DNA of 64,000 nt from assembly GCA_009760855.2 (NCBI GenBank), contig WPIO01000004.1, positions 3,416,501-3,480,500 on the forward strand, given 5' to 3'. This document shows positions 33,132 to 46,939 of this stretch, in pieces. Under the pieces are notes generated by a model. It did no database searches and was not told the origin of the DNA. It worked only from the letters and a program-made list of their open reading frames with translations. Made by a program: the position numbers and the translations under genes. Numbering within the stretch: the stretch's first letter is position 1; every line of letters starts with the position of its first letter. The DNA comes from Cristatella mucedo. Its lineage: Eukaryota > Bryozoa > Phylactolaemata > Cristatellidae.

Positions 33132-33885
33132 CTAGAGAAGCCATCTCGCCTTCTTTTTGCATCCGGTGAATCGAAATCATGTTCAACTTCACTAAACGTT
33201 TCAACTGAGGGAGTTACGCAACCATGAAATATTTCATTCGACTTTTCCGTACGGTCGCCATAGACGTTATTAAGTCAATCGAAAATTTCATTCGATGCGA
33301 GGTAAAAAGCAACATCAGTCCAGATGGGACCTTTATTGTCGTAAGATTTATTTTCTTCCAAACTTGATATTCATTCACGATTAGCAGATGGAACCAAGCG
33401 TTGCTAAGAGGCCAGAGCGACTTGTGAGGACTACAGTTCGTGCACCGCGAGAGCCAACATGCCGAAAAGAGAGGTCTCACTTCGTGACGACAAGATGAAG
33501 CAATGTTAATGCCACAGTTACGGTCACAGTAACGTATAAGTACAAGCCATATGAAAACTGAATTTTCAGTGAATACATGGCGCCGTGAGCGAATATTTGA
33601 TGTGTACTTAGAAAAATCTAATTAGGGGTCAGCTAATCAGTTTGAGGTATCACATCTATGCGATTCCATACGTATGCGAGACGGAGAAAAGCTACTGGAA
33701 AAAAGAGAATGAAAGGCAGAGAGGCGGAAAGTAGACAATAGTAGACAATGAGAAGAAGAGATAGAGGAAGAGAAAGCAGATTGAGAGAGGGTAGAGCATG
33801 AAATGAAGTGGGACAGAAAAAAGATACCTCGCCATAAAGTAAATGGTGATAGAGAGGGAAAAGAAACTGACAAGCTAAGAGAGGA
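33132..33885. other. Unassigned stretch
   Basis: ATGAAATATTTCATTCGAC recurs in part as AAAATTTCATTCGATGCG 50 bases later. No gene is supported. Confidence 0.5.
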
Positions 33886-34178
33886 AGAGACGGAGAGACA
33901 GAGAGACAGAAAGACAGAGAGACAGAGAGACAGAGAGACAGAGAGACAGAGAGACAGAGAGACAGAGAGACAGAGAGACAGAGAGACAGAGAGACAGAGA
34001 GACAGACAGAGAGACAGAGAGACATAGACAGAGAGACAGAGACAGAGACGGAGAGACAGAGAGACAGAGAGACAGAGAGACAGAGAGACAGAGAGACAGA
34101 GAGACAGAGAGACAGAGAGACAGAGAGACAGAGAGACAGAGAGACAGAAACAGAGACAGAGACAGAGTGACAGAGAGA
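33886..34178 (+). repeat. (AGACAGAG)n satellite, plus orientation
   Basis: Nearly 290 bases of GAGACAGA units, with occasional GACATAGACAG and GACGGAG variants. The open frames across it are repeat translations. Confidence 0.95.
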
Positions 34179-35369
34179 GGGGATGAGAGAAAAAAAGAGA
34201 GATGGAGAAAAAACAGAGACAGATTGGTACACTTATTCATATCCATTTACGCAGCTAACGCTAGCTTGTGGTATTAGCACCCTTGCCCTAGGTCGTACTA
34301 GCGGAAAGTCCTACGCTGGGAGGAGTGGTGTCCCCACGTTCAGCAGTCCGACCGTCGAGTTGCCGAACGATTCATCACTGTCATTGAGCCGCCTTGCTGG
34401 CTCTCGTCGAGAAGGCACTCGTCGTCTAAATGAAGCTGCTTAGTCACGCGCGACAACAGACGGAAGCGGCTCATGAGTGTGTGCTGGTGCGGTAAACCAC
34501 AATCGTGCAGCCGCCAAATACTTTGAGAGCGATAAAGCCTGTCAGTGCAGGCCAGAGTAGGAGGCTGACAAGTGGTGCATTGCGGCCTTCCTTGGTTCGC
34601 AGAAACACACACCCACACACAAATACACGCACACACAAATACACGCACACACACACACACGGGAATGCATAACAAAAATATGGCAGCCGAATAAATGCTC
34701 GTTGAGATTAAAAGCGGATGACAAATGTGGACCTTCCGAGAGAGATGAGGATTGTTAGAGGGGGAGATAAGGTTATGTTTTTTTTCTGCCGCATGGGCAT
34801 ACGGCGGAAGGTGGAAAGCTAATGAGCGGCATGCGAAACGGGCACCTTCGAGCTAGTCACCTTCCATGAATCGGAAAGCCGTCCTTTTGCGATGGGCTCC
34901 TCCCAACTCAAACCCGGATCCTTCATTACAAACCAAGTCACATAATAATATGGATGGGCTAAAGCAGCGTCTGGTCTCGTGTCCTTAAGCTGCGAGCGCT
35001 GCATTCGTGATGATGCCTAACTCATGATACCGACGAGTGAAGCATTGGAATCAAAGCTTCCGCAATCTCCGCGTGTGACACCGGTACGATTCTCGTGTGC
35101 CGTGGTGGAACAGGGCAGCAACGAAGAGCGCCGAGAATTTAAAATGAACAGTCCGTATTGAGAGCTTACAGTAGTCTATTAACAGTCTTAGAGAGCACAG
35201 CTTTTCCAGAGTTATCGGTAGGCAAGATAGAGAGTTCTTCTGACACAATTCGGCTGGGCTATTTGAGGTGATATAAATCATCTGTGGCCCGAATGGCAAT
35301 CGGCCATTCAACGGCAGTTCATCTACCAGTGTCAAAGCGTTGCATCTTCATAACGGGAATTAGTTCGCT
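34179..35369. other. Unassigned 1.2 kb segment between two inverted satellites
   Basis: It contains a short (CACA)n cluster (about 34604-34660, ACACACAAATACACGC units). No recognisable gene is present. The flanking satellites are reverse complements of each other in motif. Confidence 0.55.
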
Positions 35370-35696
<327 letters not shown>

Positions 35697-36070
35697 CGGT
35701 CGGTCGAGCTGCTGTCTGTCAGGGTCTCAGCAACTCAAAGAGGACCACGCAGAGACGAGATAATAATGATAACAATAATAATAACGCTAAATGCCTTGAA
35801 GTGCGCCAAATATGGCAAGAAGGTCATTGTGGACTTCCAAACGGTGTCATTCCTGACGGGCCTCCTGACTGGCGTTTTCACGAGGTCTCCTTGTTTACTT
35901 TGCCCCCCCCCCCGCCGCCAGCCGGCCCAAGCTAAGGCGAGCTGTAGCACAAGGCCACGCCGACCACAGCTTACAGAGCTCTCTACAAGCGGAAGAGTAG
36001 CGTCGAGTCGTAGCCACTGGTTGACTCGTGGAAGACGCCAATGCTACAAATGCACATCTGGTTAGTTCTC
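35697..36070. other. Unassigned stretch with a poly-C run
   Basis: (ATA)n-like words occur at 35760-35785 and a C-run at about 35905-35913. No coding evidence. Confidence 0.5.
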
Positions 36071-36074
36071 ATTG

Positions 36075-36590
36075 AGCGATTCGTTCTCATTCGAGCGAAG
36101 CGGCTCGAGACAATGAGTCAGCAGCCCCAAAGTACCTTCAGCATGGCTTCCCACTGCTGCTCGAGACAAAAGTCAGAGCTCCTCTCTTCATAGGACCGCA
36201 GATAAAGAAGATCGGAGGATCGGAGGACGAATTTCTCGAGAAGCTGAAGATGATGGAGAAAGCGGCTTGGAAACCGTTTGCTGCAGTTTTACCACGGCTT
36301 TCGTTGCAATCGAAAGGCTGCAAACTAGCTGTGAGCAGCTGACTCAGGCTCTCATAAACAATAGTGCCGAAATGAGATGCATAGTGTTCGTCAGAGTCTA
36401 TTGCTTATTCAAATGACAGAGGCGAACTCGTATCGCCGGTACATACCGGACTTCGAACGTCATTATCAAGGACCACAACGAAAACACCAAGATGGCGGAC
36501 AATTTTTTGAGAATCCTTAAAGAAAGTGACGTGCAGAATAGCCTCGGTGGGATTAACAGCCGACGATTAAGCTTCCTGGCCATGTAATAA
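36075..36590 (+). pseudogene. Relic of a conserved uncharacterised invertebrate protein family
   Basis: The frame around 36140 reads GFPLLLETKVRAPLFIGPQI then KKIGGSEDEFLEKLKMMEKA and AWKPFAAVL, ending in SKGCKLAVSS and a TGA near 36341. After frameshifts come IPDFERHYQGPQ (about 36446-36481) and KMADNFLRILKESD. This order (a GPQI/V..L block, an E.AW..F block, a GC+..L block, an ERRYQG block, then MMADY.W.L+) is what I remember from a large, unnamed protein family multiplied in insects, cnidarians and other invertebrates. It is usually labelled uncharacterised and possibly travels with mobile elements. The GCRMSLKLHFLHSHLDFF part seems deleted. Recognition is from memory only. Confidence 0.5.
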
Positions 36591-36683
36591 TAATGATGAT
36601 ATTAAATAATAGTGATAATATGTGTGTATAGCATATGTGGAATAGTATGCTATATAGGACTTTTACGGTTGTTGAATCGTTGA

Positions 36684-37061
36684 ATGGTGCCTGTGAAACC
36701 TGTGCTCGGATGGGATAAGGATATTTTTGTTGAAGCTCTGCAGAACATTTATGTAGAAACAGAACATTGGGAGCTCGTCTCAGATGCGATGTGTGAACGA
36801 TGGATGGCACGGTCGCTCTGCAAATTTCTCCTCCGCCTCCGCCGAACAACAAATAATTGCTTCACCGAAACTGTCCTTGCACGAAAAATACTGCGACCTC
36901 CGAGGCATGCTAAGCGCGTCCAGGCAGGAAGTTGTTGCTCGGGTCACAGGGCTCGAGCTTACCTACTACCAAAGGAGGAGCAACCACTGTTTTTCTACAG
37001 CTGCCAGAGGAGGCTGGCGACGCCATACAATTTAAGATCTAACGATTGGCCGCCTTCTTAA
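36684..37061 (+). other. Unidentified open frames downstream of the relic
   Basis: Two overlapping plus frames are open. One (36684-37061) contains GWDKDIFVEALQNIYVETEH. The other (36784-37035) contains SPKLSLHEKYCDLRGMLSAS and RQEVVARVTGLELTYYQRRS. The second looks the more protein-like from about 36860. No family is recognised, and it may belong to the same decayed element as 36075-36590. Confidence 0.25.
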
Positions 37062-37828
37062 GGGCGTCGTCGCCATTGTCAAACCAGATTCGTCACGCTC
37101 GAGATAATAGTCAGTGGTCCTGTGGTCGACGGCTAGGCGCGGGTGGTCGTCTCGAGCTGTCTCAGCACGATGACTACTGCAGCAGACCGCATGCTGATCC
37201 GGCTTTAAGTTTATGAAGTGGTTGAGGCCTGATTCATGGCTAGCCTTGATCGCCGACTTAACCGTGCTACAGTGGCATAACAAGTGAGTGCAGGATTCCT
37301 CCTGCTAGAGGGCAGAGGCTGCACACCGGCCCCCCCCCCCCGCAGGGCTGAATCATCGTCCCCATGCAATGCAATTCATTTGTCGTGCTCTCGAGCATTG
37401 CATTGGATTGCTGTTGAAACTTCACCTTCAAAAATCCTTAAACAAGCCACGTTACTATGCGAACATGATCGGTGACCCCTGAATTTTTATTCCAGCAATT
37501 AATTCCACTCACCTATACATACACAGACATCAATATCCGACGGTCACTCCATAAAGCCGCATAGAATAAGTTGGTGTTTGGCAGAAGAACTTTCCACAGC
37601 TCGCTCCATTGTATAAGTGGCTTTAGCTAAGTATGCGGTAGCCAGCAGACCTCATCTCACGCTACAATGAAAAGGGGAGAAGCATTGCTGAGTAACGATG
37701 GCAGTCTTCACTCCACCTGGGAGCAACTGATACGATGTGACTGTAGTTATCCTGTTTATACTGTTGCAAGGTTAAGGGAGTGCCTTCATTTAAGGGGTTC
37801 TGCCAGCAGTAATTTACCTCCACTGACG
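37062..37828. other. Unassigned stretch
   Basis: It contains a C-run near 37330-37341. The weak plus frame at 37667-37951 is not supported. Confidence 0.45.
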
Positions 37829-38060
37829 TCAAGTTTGATTAATCTTCCTCATAGCCATACGGCAGAGTCTTATCATCAACAATGGCTTGGATGTGGTCTC
37901 GTCAATAGCAAGGTCCCATATGATGGCGTTGCGGTAGCCCTGTTGAAATGACAGACCAGAGTGCGACAAGTACATAAATGCATAGAAATTGCCGAGTCTC
38001 TCGGGCCGAAAGGTTTGACCTGTCAACAGATGAAGGCAATGTTCTGAGATGGGGCAATCT
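37829..38060 (-). other. Unidentified coding-like minus frame
   Basis: The minus strand reads VSPDCPISEHCLHLLTGQTF then RPERLGNFYAFMYLSHSGLS and GYRNAIIWDLAIDETTSKPL, ending in a stop at 37829. A second overlapping minus frame is also open. The composition resembles a globular protein, but there is no match I can name. Confidence 0.25.
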
Positions 38061-41000
38061 GGTGAAACTACGACGTTCTATATCAGCCGGATAATTCTTA
38101 CCGAACACCTATTCACATTTTCCTAAATTATGATGACTAGAAACTGCTTAAGCCATATTCTATTGCTAGGCGGTACGCAATCCCAAGTCATTTAGTAAGC
38201 AGTCAGATGCTCCTTTCGAGGCAGCCAGCAGGTGCACGTGAGACTTTTTGGGCAGTTCATTTGTGTTAGGGGTGCTACGCGAGAGTCATTGGCAGATTCC
38301 GGAAGCTCTATGAAATGGACTTATCTACCCCGCGGACATGGACTTGACGTCTTAAGGTATGAGCTTTCTTCATTGCTGGCCGCCGTCGCTGTCATCGTAC
38401 CAGTGCGCTTTGGTTCTGCACGTACGTGTCGCCAGTTGCGATTTAAGATTCAGCTGCCGCATGTAACCGTTTCGTTTTGACAAGGACTTTGGCAGGTTTA
38501 GGAGCTGAGCTGTTCTTTCGGCCTGCGTGCATCGTTGGTGCAGAAGCTACTGCACTGCATTTGCCATTTGTTGCAGTTACTCGGAAAAGGAAGCCGGCCG
38601 AGCGAACTTGCTATGCAGATATCCGAAAGAGATTTCCCATTCTGCTTCTGCTTCTGCTCTGTGCTGCTTTATCGGTGGCTCTGTGACCACGCTGTATCTA
38701 TCGGCCATATCGCTGTATCTGGATCGGCCATACGGCAGTGTGCTGCATAGTGAAAACCGTCCATCTCTAATTATTATGTTTAGCAAAACGAGAGCAGAAT
38801 TTTTTCTCCGAGAAGTACATCCAGTCGATCTCGTCGTAACGATCTGCAACTAACAGCAAAAATCGCACCAACGCCCCGACTAGCCGGGTTATCTAAAAAA
38901 TACTCTATTCCTCTCCTCTTTCGCAACTTCTCCCGCCTGGAAGTGACCTCAGACAATACAGTTAACATTATCTAATCTTACCTAACTATTGTGCCTTATC
39001 AATGGGCCAGCACGGCACTAGTCACGCGCCAACCCCTAAAGACACAGGAAGGGCCAAGAGCTAGTCTCGCGCGCGAGTGCAATACCAAGTAGTGCTATTA
39101 AAAAACATCGGAAGTAGATTACTATTCGATTCTTCATCCTCATTTTGGAGGCAGCCTCGTAGTACCGGGTTCTCTGTATTGTGTGACCTGACGAAATGAA
39201 TGCGCTGGAATGAGATGCTGCAGAAGAATCAAGAGAAGTGCTACAAAGCTGCACACAAAGGGAACGCAGACATTCGCTGGCGCTGAGCTTGTACCAGTAA
39301 GACTGCAAGACTTCTGTCTACAGCGCTTAGCGTCTACAGCGCTTGCCCTCCCTTAGCGGCTGGCCAATCGCCAGAACTACACTCCACGGTTACGGATTAT
39401 ATAGCTTAGTGCAAAATGCATCTCGCTCTCATGCAGGGAGAATTTCCTCGTTTTGAAGCTACGGGAAAAGTGTTGCCGGAAACTGTGACTTACGAAAGAG
39501 CCTTGGAGACGGTGCAAAACGTGGCAGTTAAGCTAGTCATGGATGCAGGAAGAGGCCACAGCTAATTCGCTGCCCTTCGACTAGCACGGGCTTCCCGTCG
39601 AGTAAATCTTTGATTTCACGAGCCCGTCACTCACTAGTATTAGGAAAACTACTAAAACTTGATAATATATAATAATTGTAACATTTTATAGCGTCAAAAT
39701 ATACCTAGATATCTTTCTAGGATATATACATGTGCTGGAGTAGAAGCATTTCAATTGGCTTGTCTTGAAATGCACAATTCTATCAAGCACAATAACATAA
39801 AAGACAAGGCACGTGCAGGGAGCCAATGCTCTGAAGGATAGCTACTTTATAGCTCCTCTTCATATTTCTATAAAGAACGAATGTTTTGACGTCAGTCGGA
39901 AGTGACTTTCAGAAATTGGGAGAAAAATAAACAAAGGCACGGTCTCAAAAAGGTTTAAGTCTGGCTCTTGGCATTGCAGAGTGAATTGAGTTACGTTGTG
40001 CAACGAGAACGACGCGAAGCCTCCTGGTTAAGAAGTCCTCTGGTTAGTTTTGCGCGAGCAAAAGGACGTTGAAGGCGTCGAAGACTATAACTTTCGGCTC
40101 GATGAAGAGCCTGCGTCTGTTGTCAACCACTTGGCTGGCCTCCACTCAACCGCCAGCTCCTTTGACTCTGATCTCGACCTCTTTGCCGACTTTTGTTTGT
40201 CTAAGCGGGTAAAAGTCAAGAGCATGAGATTATGCGCTATTCATTATCCATAACAGTTCCAATAATCTTTTGCCGTGCTTTCTGTAAAGCTTAAATGTAG
40301 TGCAAGGAAGAAGACGTAATTCTACCGGGTGCTATTTGAAGTGATACATTACAATGAGCAGTAGCGTATTCAGCTAGCCTGAATTGAATTTGAAGCTGCA
40401 CGCATGCAGCTTCAAAGTGAACTTACACGAGTATCTAGTGTGCATCACACTTCGTTTCAGAGAGTAGAAAAAAATATTAGAAATTGTTTCTTCGATGCTA
40501 CACCCAGTGATAAATAGCCATGGCGGCAAAACTGGTAGAGTCACGGGCTCCAATCTAAGGGTGTTATTGAATTCCCCTTGGCGAACTAAGATTACCCCGG
40601 CAACTGACAGCTCCACAACCAACGACTCACGGGGCCATTTAGGCGAAAACGATAGTACTTGGCAACAACAAGGTTCCCTAAAAATGTCATCGCCTTGCGA
40701 CAGGATTGAGATAAGGATACGCGATGGGGCAAACCTGTACTAAGGCAGAGAACAAGGCTGCATCTACGTGCTACCGTGCCATACCTGCCTGCAGACTACT
40801 GTATGCACAGTGGAAGTGCACAGGCAATTATTAATCCCATTTTGAGGAGTCGGAATCTCATTGCTGAATGAGCGCTGATAAGGAGCCTAGCTAAGCGTCG
40901 TCTAAAACTAAGATCCTTATAACTCCCGTTTAAATATCCTGTAGCAGCTTAAAAGCAGAGGCCAGCAGGCCCTACAAGCCTCATTTGGGGAAACTAAAAT

Positions 41001-41234
41001 CTCTCCGCAGAAACGTTGTGAAGCGGCTAGCCAAAAAAGCGCTGTCTAGAAGGGCCTTTCAGCCATTCATCTGTTTGACTTTTCAAGTCCTTCTACGCTG
41101 CTACGTTGCTACGTTGCTACGCTGACTCTAGTGCAGCTTTCTGTATCGATGCAATTAGCCGTAATAGGGCCAATAATGCCGTAGCTTCTCTTGATCTGTT
41201 CATCATTTTATAACGATGCTAAGATACTAAGAGC
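38061..41234. other. Unassigned 3.2 kb stretch
   Basis: No repeat family was found. A minus-strand frame (39308-39036) ends in a signal-peptide-like run, MKNRIVIYFRCFLIALLGIA, and a plus frame (40495-40743) is open, but neither has a recognised domain or convincing splice sites. An old tandem of GGCCATATCG / GGCCATACGG words lies at 38702-38736. Confidence 0.4.
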
Positions 41235-41888
41235 TGGGGCCTGCGATTGATCAATATTGGCTCTGCCAGCATATCTCCCGTTGAATCAGCTCGAAACCTA
41301 GGTATCATGTTTCAAAGTGACCTCTCGTTAGACGATCACGCAGCTCCACAGTCAAGTCTGCCTACTTTCAGCTACACAACATTGCTAAAATTCGGGCTTC
41401 TTTAGATAAGGATACCACGTCTAAGTTGGCCCATGCATTTGTGACATCCCGTCTTGAGTTCTGTAACTCACTGCTTGCTGGCCTACCGGGACGTGCAATC
41501 AGGCGATTACAGCTGGTGCGAAACTCCGCAGCTAGGCTGGTCTGTCGTGAGCTTCTCAGTTGCCACATCATACCATAGAACATCCGCTGACTTGACCACA
41601 TTAAAAAAGAACGTGAAAACGCACCTATTTAGGATAGCAATTAGTGGGTCCCTGTGATTCGTCCTTCGTGTGCTTATGGGTGCTGACACTGTGCATGCTG
41701 CCAATAACTACACTTGCATGCTGACCCTGTGCATGTCACCCCTAACCATGTTATTAATGTTGTTTATCAAGTACGATATTACTCACCAATTTAATCGCGT
41801 TTCCCTTTGCAGCAAATGTAAAACACCTAGAAATGGATTGAGTTATCTGAGGTTGCTTTATGAAGTGCATTATTGTTATTCTTATATA
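41235..41888 (+). mobile_element. LINE-B copy with internal deletion
   Basis: The RT segment after the palm is seen: INIGSASISPVESARNLGIM then FQSDLSLDDHA. It continues into AACATTGCTAAAATTCGGGC and CTTGAGTTCTGTAACTCACT (the SRLDYCNSLL block). After TTGCCACATCATACCAT the sequence jumps to CATCCGCTGACTTGACCACA, losing about 350 bases including the WNSLP block. The 3' UTR and decayed stem-loop follow to 41888. Confidence 0.88.
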
Positions 41889-42982
41889 TAATCTTTCAAT
41901 TCTCTATTTCGTTAGAGCGAGACGCGATGCTCCGAGAGCGAGCTGGAGAGAAGAAACTGTAAGACGCTGTCAGTCTAGTAAGGAAACTGTGCCCACTTGC
42001 ACTCTGGAAAGCTCGAAGCTGCAATTCGCCGAACGTACGCGGCTCAACGTTACTATTTGTACATATCTCAGGAGATCATTTTATTTAGGGCCTCTAAGTC
42101 TCACACTGCAAGGAGTCAGCGATGGCCTCATCATGGGACCGACCGTCGTCGCTCGCGCGTAATGCTTCCTCTATGGCTGAATGTAAAGAAATTGCCAGAC
42201 CTCTCTCAAGAGAAACGCCGTCAAAGAGGGCGGCGAGGAAGAGACGCTAGAAGTGCTTCGGTCACCCTTACCGCCCCCCCCCGGAAGCGTAGTAGCAGCG
42301 GAGATGGAGGTACCCGGCATTCGCCGGGGCAATAGCTCGCGTTGCGGCTTGAACGGCTACGGCAGCCCGGTCCCGGTCCTTCAGCGCGACCCTTGGAGTT
42401 AGAGAAGGGCTGTAGGCTCTCTGAGCCCCCCCCCCCTCAACGCCCGTGCATCTTAGCCGAGTGACTACGGGCTGCAGGGCAGGCGCAATCGCACGCCTAC
42501 CAATTGCCGCCGGTCACCGAGGACCAGAAGTTAGGCAAATATAATCCCCAGACCTACTTCAATGCAGCATTTCTCTGCACGTAGATGGATAGACGAATAC
42601 ACCTATATAGATTAACGGATGAACAGCAGGATATATAAAAAGGTAAACCTGAATAGTATAATTGAGAAAACGGTAGACCAGACCAACGGAAATATTTACG
42701 GAGAGAGAGAAAGAGTGAGAGAGAGAGAGAAAGAGAGAACCGACCTTCGCTTTCTTCCAAGCAGGTCTGCAAATGAAGTCTCCCTGCCAAGCTCACCTGA
42801 GCATTATTTTACTGTTCATTGGGTAATCTTTTTCAAGTTTACAGAGTTTTTGCAGAAAAATATTGAAGCGACTCTAGTCTCTACTGCCGTCTGCGGCGGC
42901 AAGGACATGCGATCGGACCGTACAGGAACAAAAGGTGGCGAGCTCACAGCAAGCCCTGGCTCAGCGGCAGCTAAACAAGCTA
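41889..42982. other. Unassigned stretch with C-runs and a short (AG)n
   Basis: Poly-C runs lie at 42273-42281 and 42427-42436, and a short GAGAGAGA-rich segment at 42699-42738. The plus frame 42619-43059 reads through this repeat and into a LINE-B tail, so it is not a gene. Confidence 0.5.
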
Positions 42983-43149
42983 ATAAGAATTGTAATAATA
43001 AAAATAATAATAATAATGCATTTGATATAGCGCCTTCAGCGAACTCAATCTTTTTCTAGGCACTTTATATTTGCTGCAAAAAAGCACGATATAATAGTTA
43101 GTGGTAGCTTGCTCAACAAACAACCGGAATAAGATGTTTAGGGGTGGCA
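42983..43149 (-). mobile_element. LINE-B 3' end, minus strand, interrupted (left part)
   Basis: (AAT)n, then GCATTTGATATAGCGCCTTC and CTTTTTCTAGGCACTTTATA (reverse stem-loop), then the UTR up to GATGTTTAGGGGTGG. There a LINE-A piece begins. The LINE-B UTR resumes at 43514. Confidence 0.82.
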
Positions 43150-43513
43150 GCTGTTCCATTCCTCCGCTTAAAGACCGTTGGCGACAGAAGCTTTAACTCT
43201 GCAGGTCCTAGACTGTAGGACTCGCTCCCACAATTCTTACGCAACGACAACCACTCTCCTACTGCCGACTATGGCTCATCCTTTTCAGCGGTCCTGAGCT
43301 GCTACTTCCATGCTACTCACTACCTCAACTGCCCTCCTGACTCTGCTATGCTTCACACTTTTTCTTTGTTGCGCGAGACGAAGTCTGTTGGCTACCGAAT
43401 GCGTACTGAAAGCCGCTTAGACTGTGAGTGCGCAATACAAAACTCTCCTGCGTAACATCCACGTGGTCTTTTTGACTTTGTGGAGTTGCAGACGGAGATA
43501 CTTTACCTTACGT
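43150..43513 (+). mobile_element. LINE-A 3' fragment inserted into LINE-B
   Basis: Starting at GCTGTTCCATTCCTCCGCTT, it follows the RT C-terminus and UTR through GGCTACCGAATGCGTACTGA to CGGAGATACTTTACCTTACG. The fragment is 5'-truncated, as is usual for non-LTR insertions. Its position between two halves of one LINE-B UTR shows that it inserted later than the LINE-B. Confidence 0.88.
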
Positions 43514-43610
43514 TACACAAGGTCACAAGGTCAAATGCACAAGGTCAGCATGCAAGTTTGGTTACTGGCCGCATGCTGCGCGATGTCAAACTCAGCATGC
43601 CTAATGGTTG
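43514..43610 (-). mobile_element. LINE-B 3' UTR, minus strand, interrupted (right part)
   Basis: CAAATGCACAAGGTCAGCAT, GCAAGTTTGGTTACTGGCCG and CATGCTGCGCGATGTCA are decayed forms of the LINE-B UTR words GACATGCACAGGGTCAGCAT and AATGTGGTTAGTGGCAGCAT. They continue the copy that began at 42983. Confidence 0.65.
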
Positions 43611-45445
<1,835 letters not shown>

Positions 45446-45786
45446 GCAAGATTCCTGAGTGGGATGCAGCATTTAATTTCTTTCAGCCAAAAAATTACAA
45501 AGTTGCGACTTCTTAACGACTCACTGCCGCAGGGAATTTTCAGCTGAATACGTGATTATAGCTAGATGGCTCCAGGATTGATGTGTTTCCTAGATGCCCC
45601 GTGTCGCTGAGGGCGTAGCACGTTGGTCGCACGTGGCTTCGCGAAAACAGTGCACGACTTGTCTTTTCGAACTGCACCATCGGAATCGAATCTGATCTCA
45701 GGTGAAACTATACGTCCCAGACTAAGAAGAGAAGCGCCAATTGAAGTGACCACATGCATAAATACTGAAGAGAAGATGAAGTTTAA

Positions 45787-45895
45787 AGTAAATGTCGCTT
45801 GATTAAGTGTCATTATATGAATTTCAGTCAGATGCCAACATTCGAAGAACAAAGCTACTCTTCAGGCAATCCGCAAGAAACTCCTAGATGCGATG
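45787..45895 (+). repeat. Dispersed repeat Q, copy 1 (109 bp near-identical duplication)
   Basis: It matches 52199-52307 with only three differences in 109 bases. It contains TCATTATATGAATTTCAG, an acceptor-like end, then TCAGATGCCAACATTCGAAG. Two frames are open: MNFSQMPTFEEQSYSSGNPQ (from ATG 45821) and RCQHSKNKATLQAIRKKLLD. Beyond the repeat the sequences differ completely. Here the second frame continues AMELVTLPCKLLHYISN to a TAG near 45944. The gene or element is unknown. Confidence 0.85.
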
Positions 45896-46939
45896 GAGCT
45901 AGTTACCCTGCCGTGCAAACTTCTTCATTATATCAGCAATTAGAATATTGCAGACCCTAACTAATGACGTTTACGAAGACGAGGAGCAAAGGCTAATGAC
46001 TATTAATCTGAATTGTACTTCTTGGGAGTTTTTCTTATTTACTGGAAGCTACAACTAACCGTAGCGCGTCTCGTATAGCAATCGAGCAGACGAAATGTGT
46101 GAGCATTGCAGCCGAGCTCAGATATGAAGCTACGCCATTTTCTCTACGGCCCGCAGGTACCGGATGATATTGAATTACTATTACATTTATTAATTAAATT
46201 GTTATTATTATATCCTATTGCCACGTCAAATTGCGTAAGCCGAACTTCCTAAGCAAATCGGAGCCTTCGTGAAAATATGTACAAAGTCAACACTCGCGTC
46301 GCCAACAATTAATTAGCTGATAAGTCCGATGTACATTACCAGAGGCTTAGTTTAGAGCCTTATCCAGTTGACTAAGCGTGAGGAGCCGATTGGAACTATG
46401 CCTGCGTCCGACTTGCTTGGCAAAGTTTGCAGGTGTTTTAGTCGTCCCTTGGGGGGATGCGGGGATTTGTCAACTACCAACCTGACCACACAAAAAAAAC
46501 CTACAGGCCCGATTGGAAGACCGGCTGAGGCCTACCGCAAGCCTGCTCTCCGGCTGACACCGCACCGGGACAACTAATTCAAACAGCTTTAGGACAACGC
46601 CGAGCCGAATCTAACATTTTTGGGTCGCTGTGCATAACTCGTGGTCGCTGTACCTGAAGCTCTTGAACCCTGGGTGGTGCCGACGAGTGCTCACGTGCGG
46701 GCGGTTTATAGCGTCACTGACGTGCTCAGATTTAATCCACATTTAAGCCATCGCTCAGTCATCTGGAAGCTGACGCTGTGGTCGCTCGTTCAATCTTCTG
46801 GCATGCAATCTACGGTTTCAGACCACAGAAGAGAGACAGAAGCAGAGCAGCAACAGCTGAGAGCAGAACGAGTCCTCAATTCTGCTTACTAGTCAACCTT
46901 CCTTCTAAGCCTTACTTCTGATCCGACTCACCGAAGTCC
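45896..46939. other. Unassigned stretch
   Basis: Directly after repeat Q a short frame reads DVYEDEEQRLMTINLNCTSW (about 45971 on), perhaps a frameshifted continuation of the same old coding sequence. (ATT)-rich words lie at 46176-46212. Nothing else is recognised. Confidence 0.4.

Noticed and set aside
33633-34246. Long Ser/Leu/Val/Cys-rich minus frames (up to 199 codons)
   Set aside because: They are translations of the AGACAGAG satellite.
42619-43059. 146-codon plus frame with Arg/Glu and Asn runs
   Set aside because: It crosses a short (AG)n repeat and ends inside an antisense LINE-B tail, where (AAT)n yields the Asn run.
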